From Gracilibacillus halotolerans (lineage in GTDB: Bacteria > Bacillota > Bacilli > Bacillales > Amphibacillaceae), in the NCBI RefSeq assembly GCF_014206945.1, contig NZ_JACHON010000005.1, forward strand, positions 1-64,000: a stretch of DNA of 64,000 bases. The letters run 5' to 3'. A program made the translations under genes and the position numbers. The notes below the pieces were generated by a model. The model did no database searches. It worked only from the letters and a program-made list of their open reading frames with translations, and had not been told where the DNA came from. Within the stretch, counting starts at the first letter, position 1; every line of letters begins with the position of its first letter. This document shows, piece after piece, positions 9,428 through 17,749 of the stretch.

Positions 9428-9481
9428 CACGGGGTCTAAGTATTAAGCTTTAATGTATCGCCAGGTGCCTTAGACCTCGTT
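9428..9481 (+). other. Structured intercistronic RNA element
   Basis: In the 179-base gap between the thiolase and ligase genes, CGGGGTCTAAG (9430-9440) pairs with CTTAGACCTCG (9469-9479), 11 base pairs with one G-U. A small inner hairpin, ATTAA/TTAAT, lies at 9442-9454. No T-run follows, so it is not a classical terminator. It may be an mRNA-processing or stabilising structure. No known riboswitch core is seen. Confidence 0.5.
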
Positions 9482-9587
9482 GGAAACAGCTCGAAAACTT
9501 GTCAATACATCGATTAAAAATAACACGAAACGAGTATATAGATAAAAATTATCATCGGTACGAATTACGAGAGGGGAAACGACAATA

Positions 9588-11519
9588 ATGAGTATCCAAT
9601 TACAATCAAATCAATCACCCTATTTATGGGAACCGTCAGACGAGACAATTAAACAATCACATCTTCAAAAATTTTCAGAATTTTCTAATCAAGAACTATT
9701 TCCATATGACAGATTGCATCGCTGGTCTATTTCCAATATTGATGAATTTTGGTCAAATGTTTGGGATTATGCCAACATTATTGGAGAAAAAGGCAACATC
9801 ATTCTCAAGGAAAATAACTCGATGATCGATGCAGAATTTTTCCCAGAAGCTAAGCTAAACTTCACAGAAAATCTACTTAAAGGTTCCAGCGACCGTATTG
9901 CTGCTTATGAGGCTGGCGAGAATGGAACAACTCGCAAAATATCTATCGCAGAATTACGTGAGCTTGTCGCTAAATTGCAATATAGCTTAAAGAAGGTTGG
10001 AGTTCGCAAAGGCGATCGAGTAGCAGGTGTTACAACCAACTCGATTGAAACGCTGGCCGCTTTACTTGCTACTGCATCTATTGGAGCAGTTTGGACGTCT
10101 TGTTCCCCCGACTTTGGAACAAAAGGAATCACGGACAGAATCGGTCAAGTAAAGCCTAAGGTATTATTTACCACGATAAATTATCAATATAAGTTGAAGC
10201 AATTCGATATAACTGATAAAATTGTCGAGGTCGTAAATTCTATCCCTAGCATTTCTACCTTAATTACTATCGATGGGGAAATTCCAGGACATTCTACATG
10301 GGAGCAATTTATCACGAATAATGAAACAGAACCAGTTTATGAATATGCATCTTTTCGTGATCCGCTCTACATTTTATATACATCAGGAACTACAGGTTTG
10401 CCAAAAGCAATCGTTCATTCTGCAGGTGGAACACTTCTGCAACACGTAAAAGAACATCAATTACATGCTGATTTAAAAGAAAATGACGTGTTGTTTTGGT
10501 ATTCCAATACAGCTTGGATGATGTATCCATGGCTTGTATCTGGTCTCGCTAGTGGCGCAAGTCTACTATTGTACGACGGCGCTCCTTTGTTAGCAGATAA
10601 TCCAACTCTATTATGGGACATCGCAGAGGAAACAGGCGTTACTCATTTTGGTACAAGTCCAAAATATTTAGATACTCTTATGAAAGAAAAAGTTGTATTA
10701 AGCGAGACACACAATCTTTCTAATTTGAGATCGATTCTATCTTGCGGTGCGCCTTTAGTTGCTGAGCAATATGATTGGGTGTATCAAACAATAAAGAAAG
10801 ACCTTATTCTACAATCTATTTCTGGTGGTACAGAAATCATTGGTTGCTTTGTGATGGGCTCTCCTATCCATCCTGTAAAAAGAGGCGAAATTAGCTGTAA
10901 AGCATTAGGTATGGCTGTTGATGTATTTGATGAAAGAGGCGCTTCGACTTATGGAAGAAAAGGAGATCTCGTTTGTACTGCACCTTTCCCAAGTATGCCT
11001 ATTACTTTTTATGGTGATAACGGCGATCAACGCTATTATGATAATTACTTTAGTGTTCGTTCTGACATTTGGACACATGGTGATTTCGCAGAACAGACGA
11101 TTGATAATACATTGATTATCTATGGTCGAGCAGATACGGTTTTAAACCCTGGTGGTGTCCGTATAGGTACGGCAGAAATTTATCGTGTTGTCGAACAAAT
11201 TCAAGAAATAGAAGATTCCATTGTATTTGGTCTTCCTTGTGGGAATGACGAAGAAATTGTTTTATGTGTCGTAACAGAGGATTTAACCGATGAGCTTGCT
11301 GCGTCTATACGTAAAGAAATCCGCTCAAAGGCTTCACCAAGACACGTACCAAGAAGAATTTATCAAGTTGATCATATTCCATATACAAATAATGGAAAAA
11401 AGGTAGAAGGTGCGGTAAAAACACAAGCAATTGGGGAAGAAGTAAAAAACAAAGCCTCTATCCGCAACCCTGAATGTCTGGGAGAATTTACTAACATCAA
11501 GGAAAAGGAGTGCTTTTAA
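9588..11519 (+). CDS. Acetoacetate-CoA ligase-like acyl-CoA synthetase
   Basis: A 643-residue member of the ANL adenylate-forming family, closest by eye to acetoacetyl-CoA synthetase (AacS). It should activate a short 3-keto acid to its CoA thioester using ATP, in the cytoplasm. The N-terminal LWEPSDETIKQS and LHRWSISNIDEFW stretches are AacS-type. The phosphate loop YTSGTTGLPK begins at residue 264, followed by the GGTEI adenine motif, YGRAD, and the C-terminal lysine region NNGKKVEGAVK. The end, VKNKASIRNPECL, is also AacS-like. The start has GAGAGGGG upstream; the stop directly abuts the next ATG. The real substrate is uncertain: the SAM-controlled context suggests it may differ from plain acetoacetate. 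Confidence 0.85.
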   Translation: MSIQLQSNQSPYLWEPSDETIKQSHLQKFSEFSNQELFPYDRLHRWSISNIDEFWSNVWDYANIIGEKGNIILKENNSMIDAEFFPEAKLNFTENLLKGSSDRIAAYEAGENGTTRKISIAELRELVAKLQYSLKKVGVRKGDRVAGVTTNSIETLAALLATASIGAVWTSCSPDFGTKGITDRIGQVKPKVLFTTINYQYKLKQFDITDKIVEVVNSIPSISTLITIDGEIPGHSTWEQFITNNETEPVYEYASFRDPLYILYTSGTTGLPKAIVHSAGGTLLQHVKEHQLHADLKENDVLFWYSNTAWMMYPWLVSGLASGASLLLYDGAPLLADNPTLLWDIAEETGVTHFGTSPKYLDTLMKEKVVLSETHNLSNLRSILSCGAPLVAEQYDWVYQTIKKDLILQSISGGTEIIGCFVMGSPIHPVKRGEISCKALGMAVDVFDERGASTYGRKGDLVCTAPFPSMPITFYGDNGDQRYYDNYFSVRSDIWTHGDFAEQTIDNTLIIYGRADTVLNPGGVRIGTAEIYRVVEQIQEIEDSIVFGLPCGNDEEIVLCVVTEDLTDELAASIRKEIRSKASPRHVPRRIYQVDHIPYTNNGKKVEGAVKTQAIGEEVKNKASIRNPECLGEFTNIKEKECF

Positions 11520-12692
11520 ATGGGGAAACGTCCTAAAGGAGCTATCATCGGGATCGGCGAGCTCAAGCCGGTACGTTACTCGGAAGGAAAAACTACGTTA
11601 TCGCTTATAGCTGAAGCAACACAGCTCGCTTTACTAGATGCCGGTTTAACGAAGAACGACATTGACGGCTTATTAGTTGGCCCCCAAGTTGGAGAAACTC
11701 CACAGCATGTGCCAGCAACAATCTCTGAATATCTAGGCTTAGAGCCATCCATGTCTAACACGGTTGATTTAGGTGGTGCAACCGGTGCTGGAATGGTATG
11801 GCGTGCCGCTGCAGCTATTGAAGCAGGCATGTGCGAAACAGTACTATGTGTACTTGGAAACAAAAATGAAAAAGGCTCGGTACCGCGTTCACCTAATCGA
11901 AACCCGATTCGTGAATTTGATGTTCCATTTGGTGCCTCTGGTGCGAATACATCCTATGCGTTGTTGAAACGTCAACATATGGAGGAATATGGTTCCAAGC
12001 AAGAAGATTTTGCTTTACTTGCCTATTGGTCAAGACAAAATGCTTTAAAAAATCCAAATGCGATCTTTTATAATAAACCTGTTTCAGTAGATGACATATT
12101 AGCATCTCCAATAATTGCTGATCCTCTCCATCTACTGGAAATTGTCATGCCTTGTGCAGGTGCTAGTGCGGTTATCGTAACTTCAGTAGAAAACGCAAAA
12201 AAGACTAAAAACAAACCGGTTTATTTAAGAGGCGCAGGGGAAAAGATTACCCATCGCGCGGTCAGTCAAGCTCCTTCCTTGGAGCAACTACCTTTTCAAT
12301 ACTCGATTCCACATGCACTAAAACAAGCGGGAATAGATGCAGAACAATTAGATTTGTTGTCTCTCTATGACTGCTATACGAGTGTGGTTGCAGTACAAAT
12401 TGAAAGTACCGGTCTATGTAAACCTGGTGAATTTGGTGATTGGGTAAGAAACCATACGCTTGGCCATGATGGGGATTTTCCTCTTAATACGCATGGTGGT
12501 CAGCTAGGATTTGGACAAGCTGATTTAGCTGGTGGAATGTCGCATGTTGTGGAAGCAGTTCTGCAATTACGTGGTGAGGCCCATCAGAGACAAATAAATA
12601 ACGCAAAATATGCACTTGTGACAGGAAATGGTGCAACACTAAGTGAGACGACCGCATTAGTTTTAGCTAGCGATGAACAGGGAGGAAACTAA
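11520..12692 (+). CDS. Thiolase-like protein (SCP-x/Ltp2 type) without thiolase Cys and His
   Basis: A 390-residue protein with the thiolase fold, of the lipid-transfer/SCP-x-like branch. Where true thiolases have the nucleophilic Cys, this one reads TVDLGGATGAG (81-91). Where they have GHPxG, it reads NTHGGQLGFGQADLAGG (from N323), as in Ltp2-like members. Ltp2-type proteins are known to work with a DUF35 partner as aldolases on acyl-CoA; the next gene is such a partner. So it is more likely a carbon-carbon lyase or another acyl-CoA enzyme than a thiolase. It starts on the ATG right after the ligase stop, with AAGGAG inside the ligase end, so the two are probably translationally coupled. Confidence 0.8.
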   Translation: MGKRPKGAIIGIGELKPVRYSEGKTTLSLIAEATQLALLDAGLTKNDIDGLLVGPQVGETPQHVPATISEYLGLEPSMSNTVDLGGATGAGMVWRAAAAIEAGMCETVLCVLGNKNEKGSVPRSPNRNPIREFDVPFGASGANTSYALLKRQHMEEYGSKQEDFALLAYWSRQNALKNPNAIFYNKPVSVDDILASPIIADPLHLLEIVMPCAGASAVIVTSVENAKKTKNKPVYLRGAGEKITHRAVSQAPSLEQLPFQYSIPHALKQAGIDAEQLDLLSLYDCYTSVVAVQIESTGLCKPGEFGDWVRNHTLGHDGDFPLNTHGGQLGFGQADLAGGMSHVVEAVLQLRGEAHQRQINNAKYALVTGNGATLSETTALVLASDEQGGN

Positions 12693-12696
12693 CAGA

Positions 12697-13110
12697 ATGA
12701 AAAATATATCTTTTCCAGAACCTACAGTGAACCCTATAACAAAGCCATTTTGGGATGAGGTTGCAAATCATCGCTTTACTATACAACAGTGTGAAGATTG
12801 TAAAGAGTGGATTTTTTATCCGCGTGCTCACTGCCCTCATTGCTTTGGGTCTAATCTCGCTTGGAAGAAAGCTTCCGGCAAAGGGTATTTAAAATCTTGG
12901 AGTATCGTTCATCGAGCAGGTCATCCAGCTTGGCAAACGAAGGCACCATATGTCGTTGGCGTTGTAGAGTTAGAAGAAGGTCCTTCTCTCTTATCACACA
13001 TTCTTGTATCAAGTGAAGAACTAACGTATCGAATGCCGTTACACGTTTCTTATGAACAAATCGGTACGTATACACTGCCATTTTTCAAAAAACAGGAGGC
13101 ACAATCATGA
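12697..13110 (+). CDS. Zn-ribbon OB-fold (DUF35) partner protein
   Basis: A 138-residue protein with a rubredoxin-like zinc ribbon (C32, C35, C46, C49; CEDC and CPHC) followed by an OB-fold. Members bind acyl-CoA and pair with thiolase-like proteins to form active complexes. The ATG at 12697 was chosen because GGAGG lies 11 bases upstream. An earlier in-frame ATG at 12673 would overlap the previous gene and has no ribosome site. It follows the thiolase-like gene by 4 bases, which supports a heteromeric complex. Its stop overlaps the next start as ATGA. Confidence 0.88.
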   Translation: MKNISFPEPTVNPITKPFWDEVANHRFTIQQCEDCKEWIFYPRAHCPHCFGSNLAWKKASGKGYLKSWSIVHRAGHPAWQTKAPYVVGVVELEEGPSLLSHILVSSEELTYRMPLHVSYEQIGTYTLPFFKKQEAQS

Positions 13111-13187
13111 TTGCACTATATGCAGTATTACTTCTTGCATGTACAATTGTAGGATTAATAATTTGGAAATTTTATTACAAAAGCTAG
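13107..13187 (+). CDS. 26-residue membrane peptide before the SSS symporter
   Basis: A tiny open frame (MIALYAVLLLACTIVGLIIW, then KFYYKS) overlaps the DUF35 stop as ATGA and has an AGGAGG site 7 bases before the start. It is one transmembrane helix (about 2-20) with a short basic, aromatic tail. It ends 21 bases before the symporter gene. Small one-helix accessory proteins are known beside some sodium:solute symporters, which makes a subunit or folding helper role likely. That role is inferred from position and shape only. Confidence 0.7.
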   Translation: MIALYAVLLLACTIVGLIIWKFYYKS

Positions 13188-13208
13188 ACATAAAGGAGAA
13201 ATTCATCT

Positions 13209-14708
13209 ATGTTATCAGAATCTAACTCGGTTTTATTTTGGATGGTTGCCATCCTATTAGTCGCTTATTTTTGCCTAGTAGTTTTTATAGGTAAGAAAGG
13301 TAATTCACACAGTAATTCCATGTCTGGCTTTGCTACAGCTCGTGGAAAAGTAAGTCCTTGGTTAGTTGGTGCTAGCTTTGCTGCTTCTTATTCAAGTGCC
13401 AACCTTTTTATCGGGGTTCCAGGTCTTGCTTATGAATACGGAACATCAGTATTATGGTATACGTTAGGTTGTTTTGGCGTATCTTGGATTGGTTTACTCT
13501 TATTTGCAAAGACCTTTTGGCGTTACGGAAAAAAATTTGGTCATGTATCTACTCTTCCAGAATGGCTCGGAAAGAGATACAATTCCAAAGCATTGCAAGT
13601 CATTGTGACAATCTTAATTCTATTTAATATCTTTTATATCGTAGGACAAAACGCAGGCTTAGCGACGATTTTTGAAACGATTATTGGGATTCCTTATGAA
13701 TGGGGAATTGTTATTGGTGTAACAATTACAGTTCTTTATATCGGCCTTGGTGGTGCCTACGCCCAAATGGTGACAGATGGTATTCAAGGATTTTTAATGG
13801 CGATAACTTCCATTCTCTTGCTCGTTTCATTGTTTTGGACAATTGGTGGTGGATTTAATGTATTTACAGAGTTAACTAACAAGCTCCATGCAATCGATCC
13901 TGTCTTAACGGCAGCCGTGAATGAAGCTGGTCCATATAATAGTGCTCTTGCTATTGCAGCTGTACAATTTATGCTCTTTAGCTTTATTTTGATGCCACAT
14001 TTATTAAATAAAATTTTATCGATTGAAACGGAAGAAGAGCTAGCGCCATTTACATTTTCCGCTGGTCTCGTATTGTTCTTTATTTCTGCCTTAACCGTAC
14101 TTGCTGGATTAGGCGCTCGAGTGCTGTTCCCGGCATTAGATAGTGCAGACTCTGCAATTCCAGTTTATATCATCGAATCATTTCCGACAATAATAGCTGC
14201 GATCATGATTGTTGGGATTATTTCTGCTATCCTTTCAAGTACAGACAGCTTGTACCTTGGAGTTACAACGAGTATTGGTAATGACTTTTATCGTGTGTTA
14301 GCTCCTATATTCAATAAAAATCTGGATAGCGAAACGTTAGACAGAAGATCTGTAAATGTCGCAAAAATCTCTCTTATTTTTGTCGGTTTATTATCACTTT
14401 GGATTTCACTAGATCGACCTGATTCTTTATCGATATTAATCCAATTTAGTTTCTCAGCCATCATCTCTGGCTTACTTGCACCGATTACACTAGGATACTT
14501 TTGGAACAAAGCAACCAACTATGGAGCTATTGTTGGTGTGATTGCTGGTGCTGGTTTATATGTAGTATTTACCCAATTTAATGTAATAGAAAACATTTAT
14601 ATTGCAATGTTCTTTGCCTCCCTATCGTCCTTTGTTGCGATGGGAATCGTGAGCTTACTAACTGCGAATGAAAGTCACAAAGAATTAGTTTTAAAGAAAA
14701 CGACTTAA
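13209..14708 (+). CDS. Sodium:solute symporter (SSS family)
   Basis: A 499-residue polytopic membrane protein with about 13 predicted helices and typical SSS stretches, such as SFAASYSSANLFIGVPG near residue 60 and IISAILSSTDSLYLGVTT near 345. SSS members bring in small organic acids, sugars or amino acids with sodium. As the last gene after a CoA ligase, thiolase-like and thiolase genes, it probably takes up the acid that this operon activates. Start ATG with AAAGGAG upstream. A strong terminator follows. The substrate cannot be read from the sequence. Confidence 0.88.
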   Translation: MLSESNSVLFWMVAILLVAYFCLVVFIGKKGNSHSNSMSGFATARGKVSPWLVGASFAASYSSANLFIGVPGLAYEYGTSVLWYTLGCFGVSWIGLLLFAKTFWRYGKKFGHVSTLPEWLGKRYNSKALQVIVTILILFNIFYIVGQNAGLATIFETIIGIPYEWGIVIGVTITVLYIGLGGAYAQMVTDGIQGFLMAITSILLLVSLFWTIGGGFNVFTELTNKLHAIDPVLTAAVNEAGPYNSALAIAAVQFMLFSFILMPHLLNKILSIETEEELAPFTFSAGLVLFFISALTVLAGLGARVLFPALDSADSAIPVYIIESFPTIIAAIMIVGIISAILSSTDSLYLGVTTSIGNDFYRVLAPIFNKNLDSETLDRRSVNVAKISLIFVGLLSLWISLDRPDSLSILIQFSFSAIISGLLAPITLGYFWNKATNYGAIVGVIAGAGLYVVFTQFNVIENIYIAMFFASLSSFVAMGIVSLLTANESHKELVLKKTT

Positions 14709-14737
14709 TGTAGTTGGTACTATCATTTCTTTTTGTT

Positions 14738-14782
14738 AAAAACGATCAAATCCTTCCCCCCAATTTGGATTTGGTCGTTTTT
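14738..14782 (+). terminator. Terminator of the SAM-regulated operon
   Basis: AAAACGATCAAATCC (14738-14752) pairs with GGATTTGGTCGTTTT and runs into a T-tract. This closes the riboswitch operon about 30 bases after the symporter stop. Confidence 0.9.
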
Positions 14783-14887
14783 TTATTGTATAAATTCTCT
14801 CCCCTTCTTTTATAAATCCATAGACGAATCTGGTATGAAGATCTAAGTAAAAGGAAAGCTATACAGACAATTTCTGGGACCAACCAA

Positions 14888-17038
14888 ATGGACTATATAG
14901 TTGCCGGGACTGCTACGCCAAACAGTACATTGAACATTCAACTATCTGATGGGAGTACAACGATTAATCGTACAGTCACAACAGATGGCGATGGTCATTT
15001 TAGCATCCCAATTAACGTCAGTTCTTTATCAGACGGGACCATTGACTTAAATATACAAGCTATCTCTCCATTCGGAAATAAAGGTCAAATGGATAAACAT
15101 ACGATCCTTAAAGATACTGTAGCACCCCATTTATTAGAAGTGAAAATAGATTCTTACATCAATAAGCATAATATGGAGTCCTTCCTTATTGAAGGGACTA
15201 CGGAAGATGGACGCGTGCATACTATAATCGAATTTTCGGATGGAGAAAACACTATAACAACCGATACATTGGCTGAAAACGGGAGCTTTCATGTAAATGT
15301 AGACTTATCATCCTTGAAAGATGGACCAATAGCAATGACTCTCATTCAAACCGACGAAGCTGGGAATAAACGTACAACAGAAATGAAAACAATTGAAAAA
15401 GACACAGCTATCTCTAATCCAGTCGTAAATCGAAGCGGCTATGCATTTTCAAGCGGCGCAATCGTTTATAATCTTGTAGGTACTGGAGAGCCCTTCTCTA
15501 TCATCACCGTACACTTGGTAGATGAAAATGGAAATGTTATAAAAGAAATAAATCACGAAGTCGGTCTTAATGGGGTCTACCATATCGATATTCCAATGGA
15601 CGAAGCTTACTCTGTTAGCATTATACAAACCGATCATGCTGGTAATGAGAGTGAAATAATTAGTCCTGTTACTTTATCACATACCGTAGAGTCAGGCGAA
15701 AATTTATCACTTATAGCGAAACATTATAATACTACCGTAGAAGCGATAAAACGTCTAAATCGACTAAACGGAGATACCATTTACCCAAATCAGCAATTGT
15801 ATCTTCCAGTCTCTGCAAGTGCGACGGTCAATTTAGGCTATATGTATTTTGGTGATGTGAAATCTTTTACGAATCAAGTCTTACGTACCGAACGATCTTT
15901 TAATATTGTTTCTCCTAGCTATTTTGACTTAAATCAAGATGGATCACTGCGATTAACACATTTAGTTGACGCACAATTTGTAGAAAACATGCATCAACAA
16001 GGTATTCGTGTTGTGCCTTTTCTAAGTAATCATTGGGACCGGGAAGTTGGGCGGGCCATGCTTAATAATTACGAAGCAACAGCTCAACAAATCGCAGATG
16101 CTGTGATGAAGTATAATCTCGATGGTGTAAATGTCGACATTGAAAATATTACACACGACGACCGAGAACAGTTTACAGCCTTCGTGAAGTTACTCCGCGA
16201 ATTGCTACCTACTTCAAAGGAAGTGTCTGTCGCAGTTGCCGCTAATCCGAATGGTTAGGATGTCGGATGGCATGGCGCTTATGATTACTACGAGCTTTCT
16301 CAGCATGCTGACTACCTAATGATGATGACCTATGATGAAAGCTATTACGGGTCAGATCCAGGGCCAGTTGCAAGTTTACCGTGGGTGGAGAGATCCATTC
16401 AGTATGCATTAAATGAAGGAGTAGAAGCTGATAAGATTGTATTTGGATTGGCTCATTACGGCCGTTATTGGTTAGAGGGTCAACAAGTTGGTGGACATGG
16501 TCTTTCCAATACACAAGTAAAGGAAATGCTCTCTAAATATGAACATACGATCACTTTTGATGAAGCAAGCCAAAGTGCCAGAGCAGTCATTACTATCCGT
16601 GAAGGTGATCCATCCACATACGTAACTGGAAAACCATTAAAAGCAGGGACGTATACAGTATGGTTTGAAAATGAGCAATCGTATCAAGCAAAGCTTTCGC
16701 TTGTAAATGAATATGGTATACGTGGGGTTGGGCATTGGAGTATTGGTCAGGAAGATTCATCTATATGGAATGCCTATCCTACTTGGTATGGAACAAAAGA
16801 TCAGGCTTTAGAAGTCGATGGAAAAAATCAACCGGCCACTGAAGTGAATAAAAACACCGAAGATAATCCGATTGTAGACAATGAACCGGAATACAACCAC
16901 TATACAGTTGTATCAGGTGATAGTTTATATCGAATAGCACAAAGAAATAATACAACCATTGATCAAATTCGTGAGGCAAACAATATAACAGGAGATATGA
17001 TTTACGTAGGGCAAGTTTTGAAAATCCCGACTAATTGA
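14888..17038 (+). pseudogene. YaaH/SleL-like GH18 spore-lytic enzyme, N-truncated with in-frame TAG
   Basis: One reading frame encodes two Ig-like repeats (to about residue 260), a LysM, a GH18 domain with the catalytic motif DGVNVDIE, and a C-terminal LysM. A TAG at 16256-16258 interrupts the GH18 domain after NPNG, and the frame resumes without shift (DVGWHGAYDYYELSQHADY). Both sides are well conserved, so one base change (for example TGG to TAG) is enough. The 5' end also looks lost: coding-like sequence (TISGTNQM) continues upstream of the ATG, with no ribosome site or signal peptide before an in-frame TAA. The intact family cleaves cortex peptidoglycan fragments during spore germination. 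A sequencing error at the TAG is possible. Confidence 0.8.
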
Positions 17039-17058
17039 AAGTTTAGAATTCAGAATTA

Positions 17059-17097
17059 CCTCAACATATTAATGAATTTATAATATGTTGAGGAATC
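17059..17097. terminator. Hairpin terminator between convergent genes
   Basis: CCTCAACATATTA (17059-17071) pairs perfectly with TAATATGTTGAGG (17081-17093), followed by AATCTTTTG. It separates the GH18 relic from the leftward small membrane protein gene. Confidence 0.8.
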
Positions 17098-17107
17098 TTT
17101 TGTTTAA

Positions 17108-17374
17108 TTACGTCTCACTTACCTTTTTACCTTCATCCATCATTCTATTTAGTAAGTAGAGTGATAAACAAGAATGAATTGCAAAGTAGGCTAATGACAC
17201 TGTAAAAATCTGATTATTTACATGAACATCTAATACCTCTTTACCGTAGATAAGTATGAAAAAGAAAAATAGTATGTATGGATAGAGTAGTAAGCTATAT
17301 AATTTCCGATTATGTCGCTTATAAAACTGCCAAGTTAAAAACATCATAATAGTAGCCAACAGTAACAATAGCAA
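17108..17374 (-). CDS. Small membrane protein of unknown function
   Basis: An 88-residue hydrophobic protein with about three membrane helices (roughly 1-18, 28-44 and 55-74) and basic loops such as YKRHNRK. No family is recognised. The start is uncertain. The listed TTG lies 24 bases from a good AGGAGGGG site at about 17396-17403. The frame stays open upstream (KIFAFIILLLL), so translation may begin nearer that site at a non-standard codon. It is a single gene, leftward, with no informative neighbours. Confidence 0.55.
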   Translation of the reverse strand: MLLLLLATIMMFLTWQFYKRHNRKLYSLLLYPYILFFFFILIYGKEVLDVHVNNQIFTVSLAYFAIHSCLSLYLLNRMMDEGKKVSET

Positions 17375-17604
17375 AATTATAAATGCAAATATCTTTACCC
17401 CTCCTCACACCACTATTATACAACAAATAATGGGAAATAACCCATTTATTTATGAATCTAATAGAACACAGCAATAACTAGGGGATAATAATTTCGTTCC
17501 TCATAATTTTCCCATGACCAATATAAATAAGGATTAGGCAAAACACATAGTAATCTACAGAATAAGCACAAGTCAAGGGATTACAAGGAGGTATAGGAAT
17601 CACC
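17375..17604. other. Intergenic region without clear features
   Basis: Between the small membrane protein gene and the short frame at 17605 I see the AGGAGGGG site of the leftward gene (about 17396-17403) and AT-rich sequence. No riboswitch, RNA gene or repeat is visible. Confidence 0.5.
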
Positions 17605-17682
17605 ATGCAAGTATTCTTTGCACAGAGTTATACCCTATGGGTAAAAGCGAAGTGTTTTAGCGAAGTAATTAAAAAAGCGTAA
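17605..17682 (+). CDS. Possible 25-residue peptide gene
   Basis: A short frame (MQVFFAQSYTLWVKAKCFSE, then VIKKA) has an unusually good AAGGAGG site 12 bases before its ATG. It stops at the foot of a perfect hairpin. The product would be basic and partly hydrophobic. No homolog is recognised. It may be a real small peptide, or a chance frame beside the terminator of the ribonucleotide reductase gene. Confidence 0.3.
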   Translation: MQVFFAQSYTLWVKAKCFSEVIKKA

Positions 17683-17717
17683 ATACCGAACGAATTCTAA
17701 CAATTCGTTCGGTATTT
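17682..17717 (-). terminator. Terminator of the ribonucleotide reductase gene
   Basis: A hairpin with perfect arms AATACCGAACGAATT (17682-17696) and AATTCGTTCGGTATT (17702-17716). On the minus strand it is followed by TACGCTTTTTT. It lies about 30 bases after the nrdJ stop. Confidence 0.85.
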
Positions 17718-17749
17718 ACTATGAAATATACTTCTTGTCCTAGGCTTAT

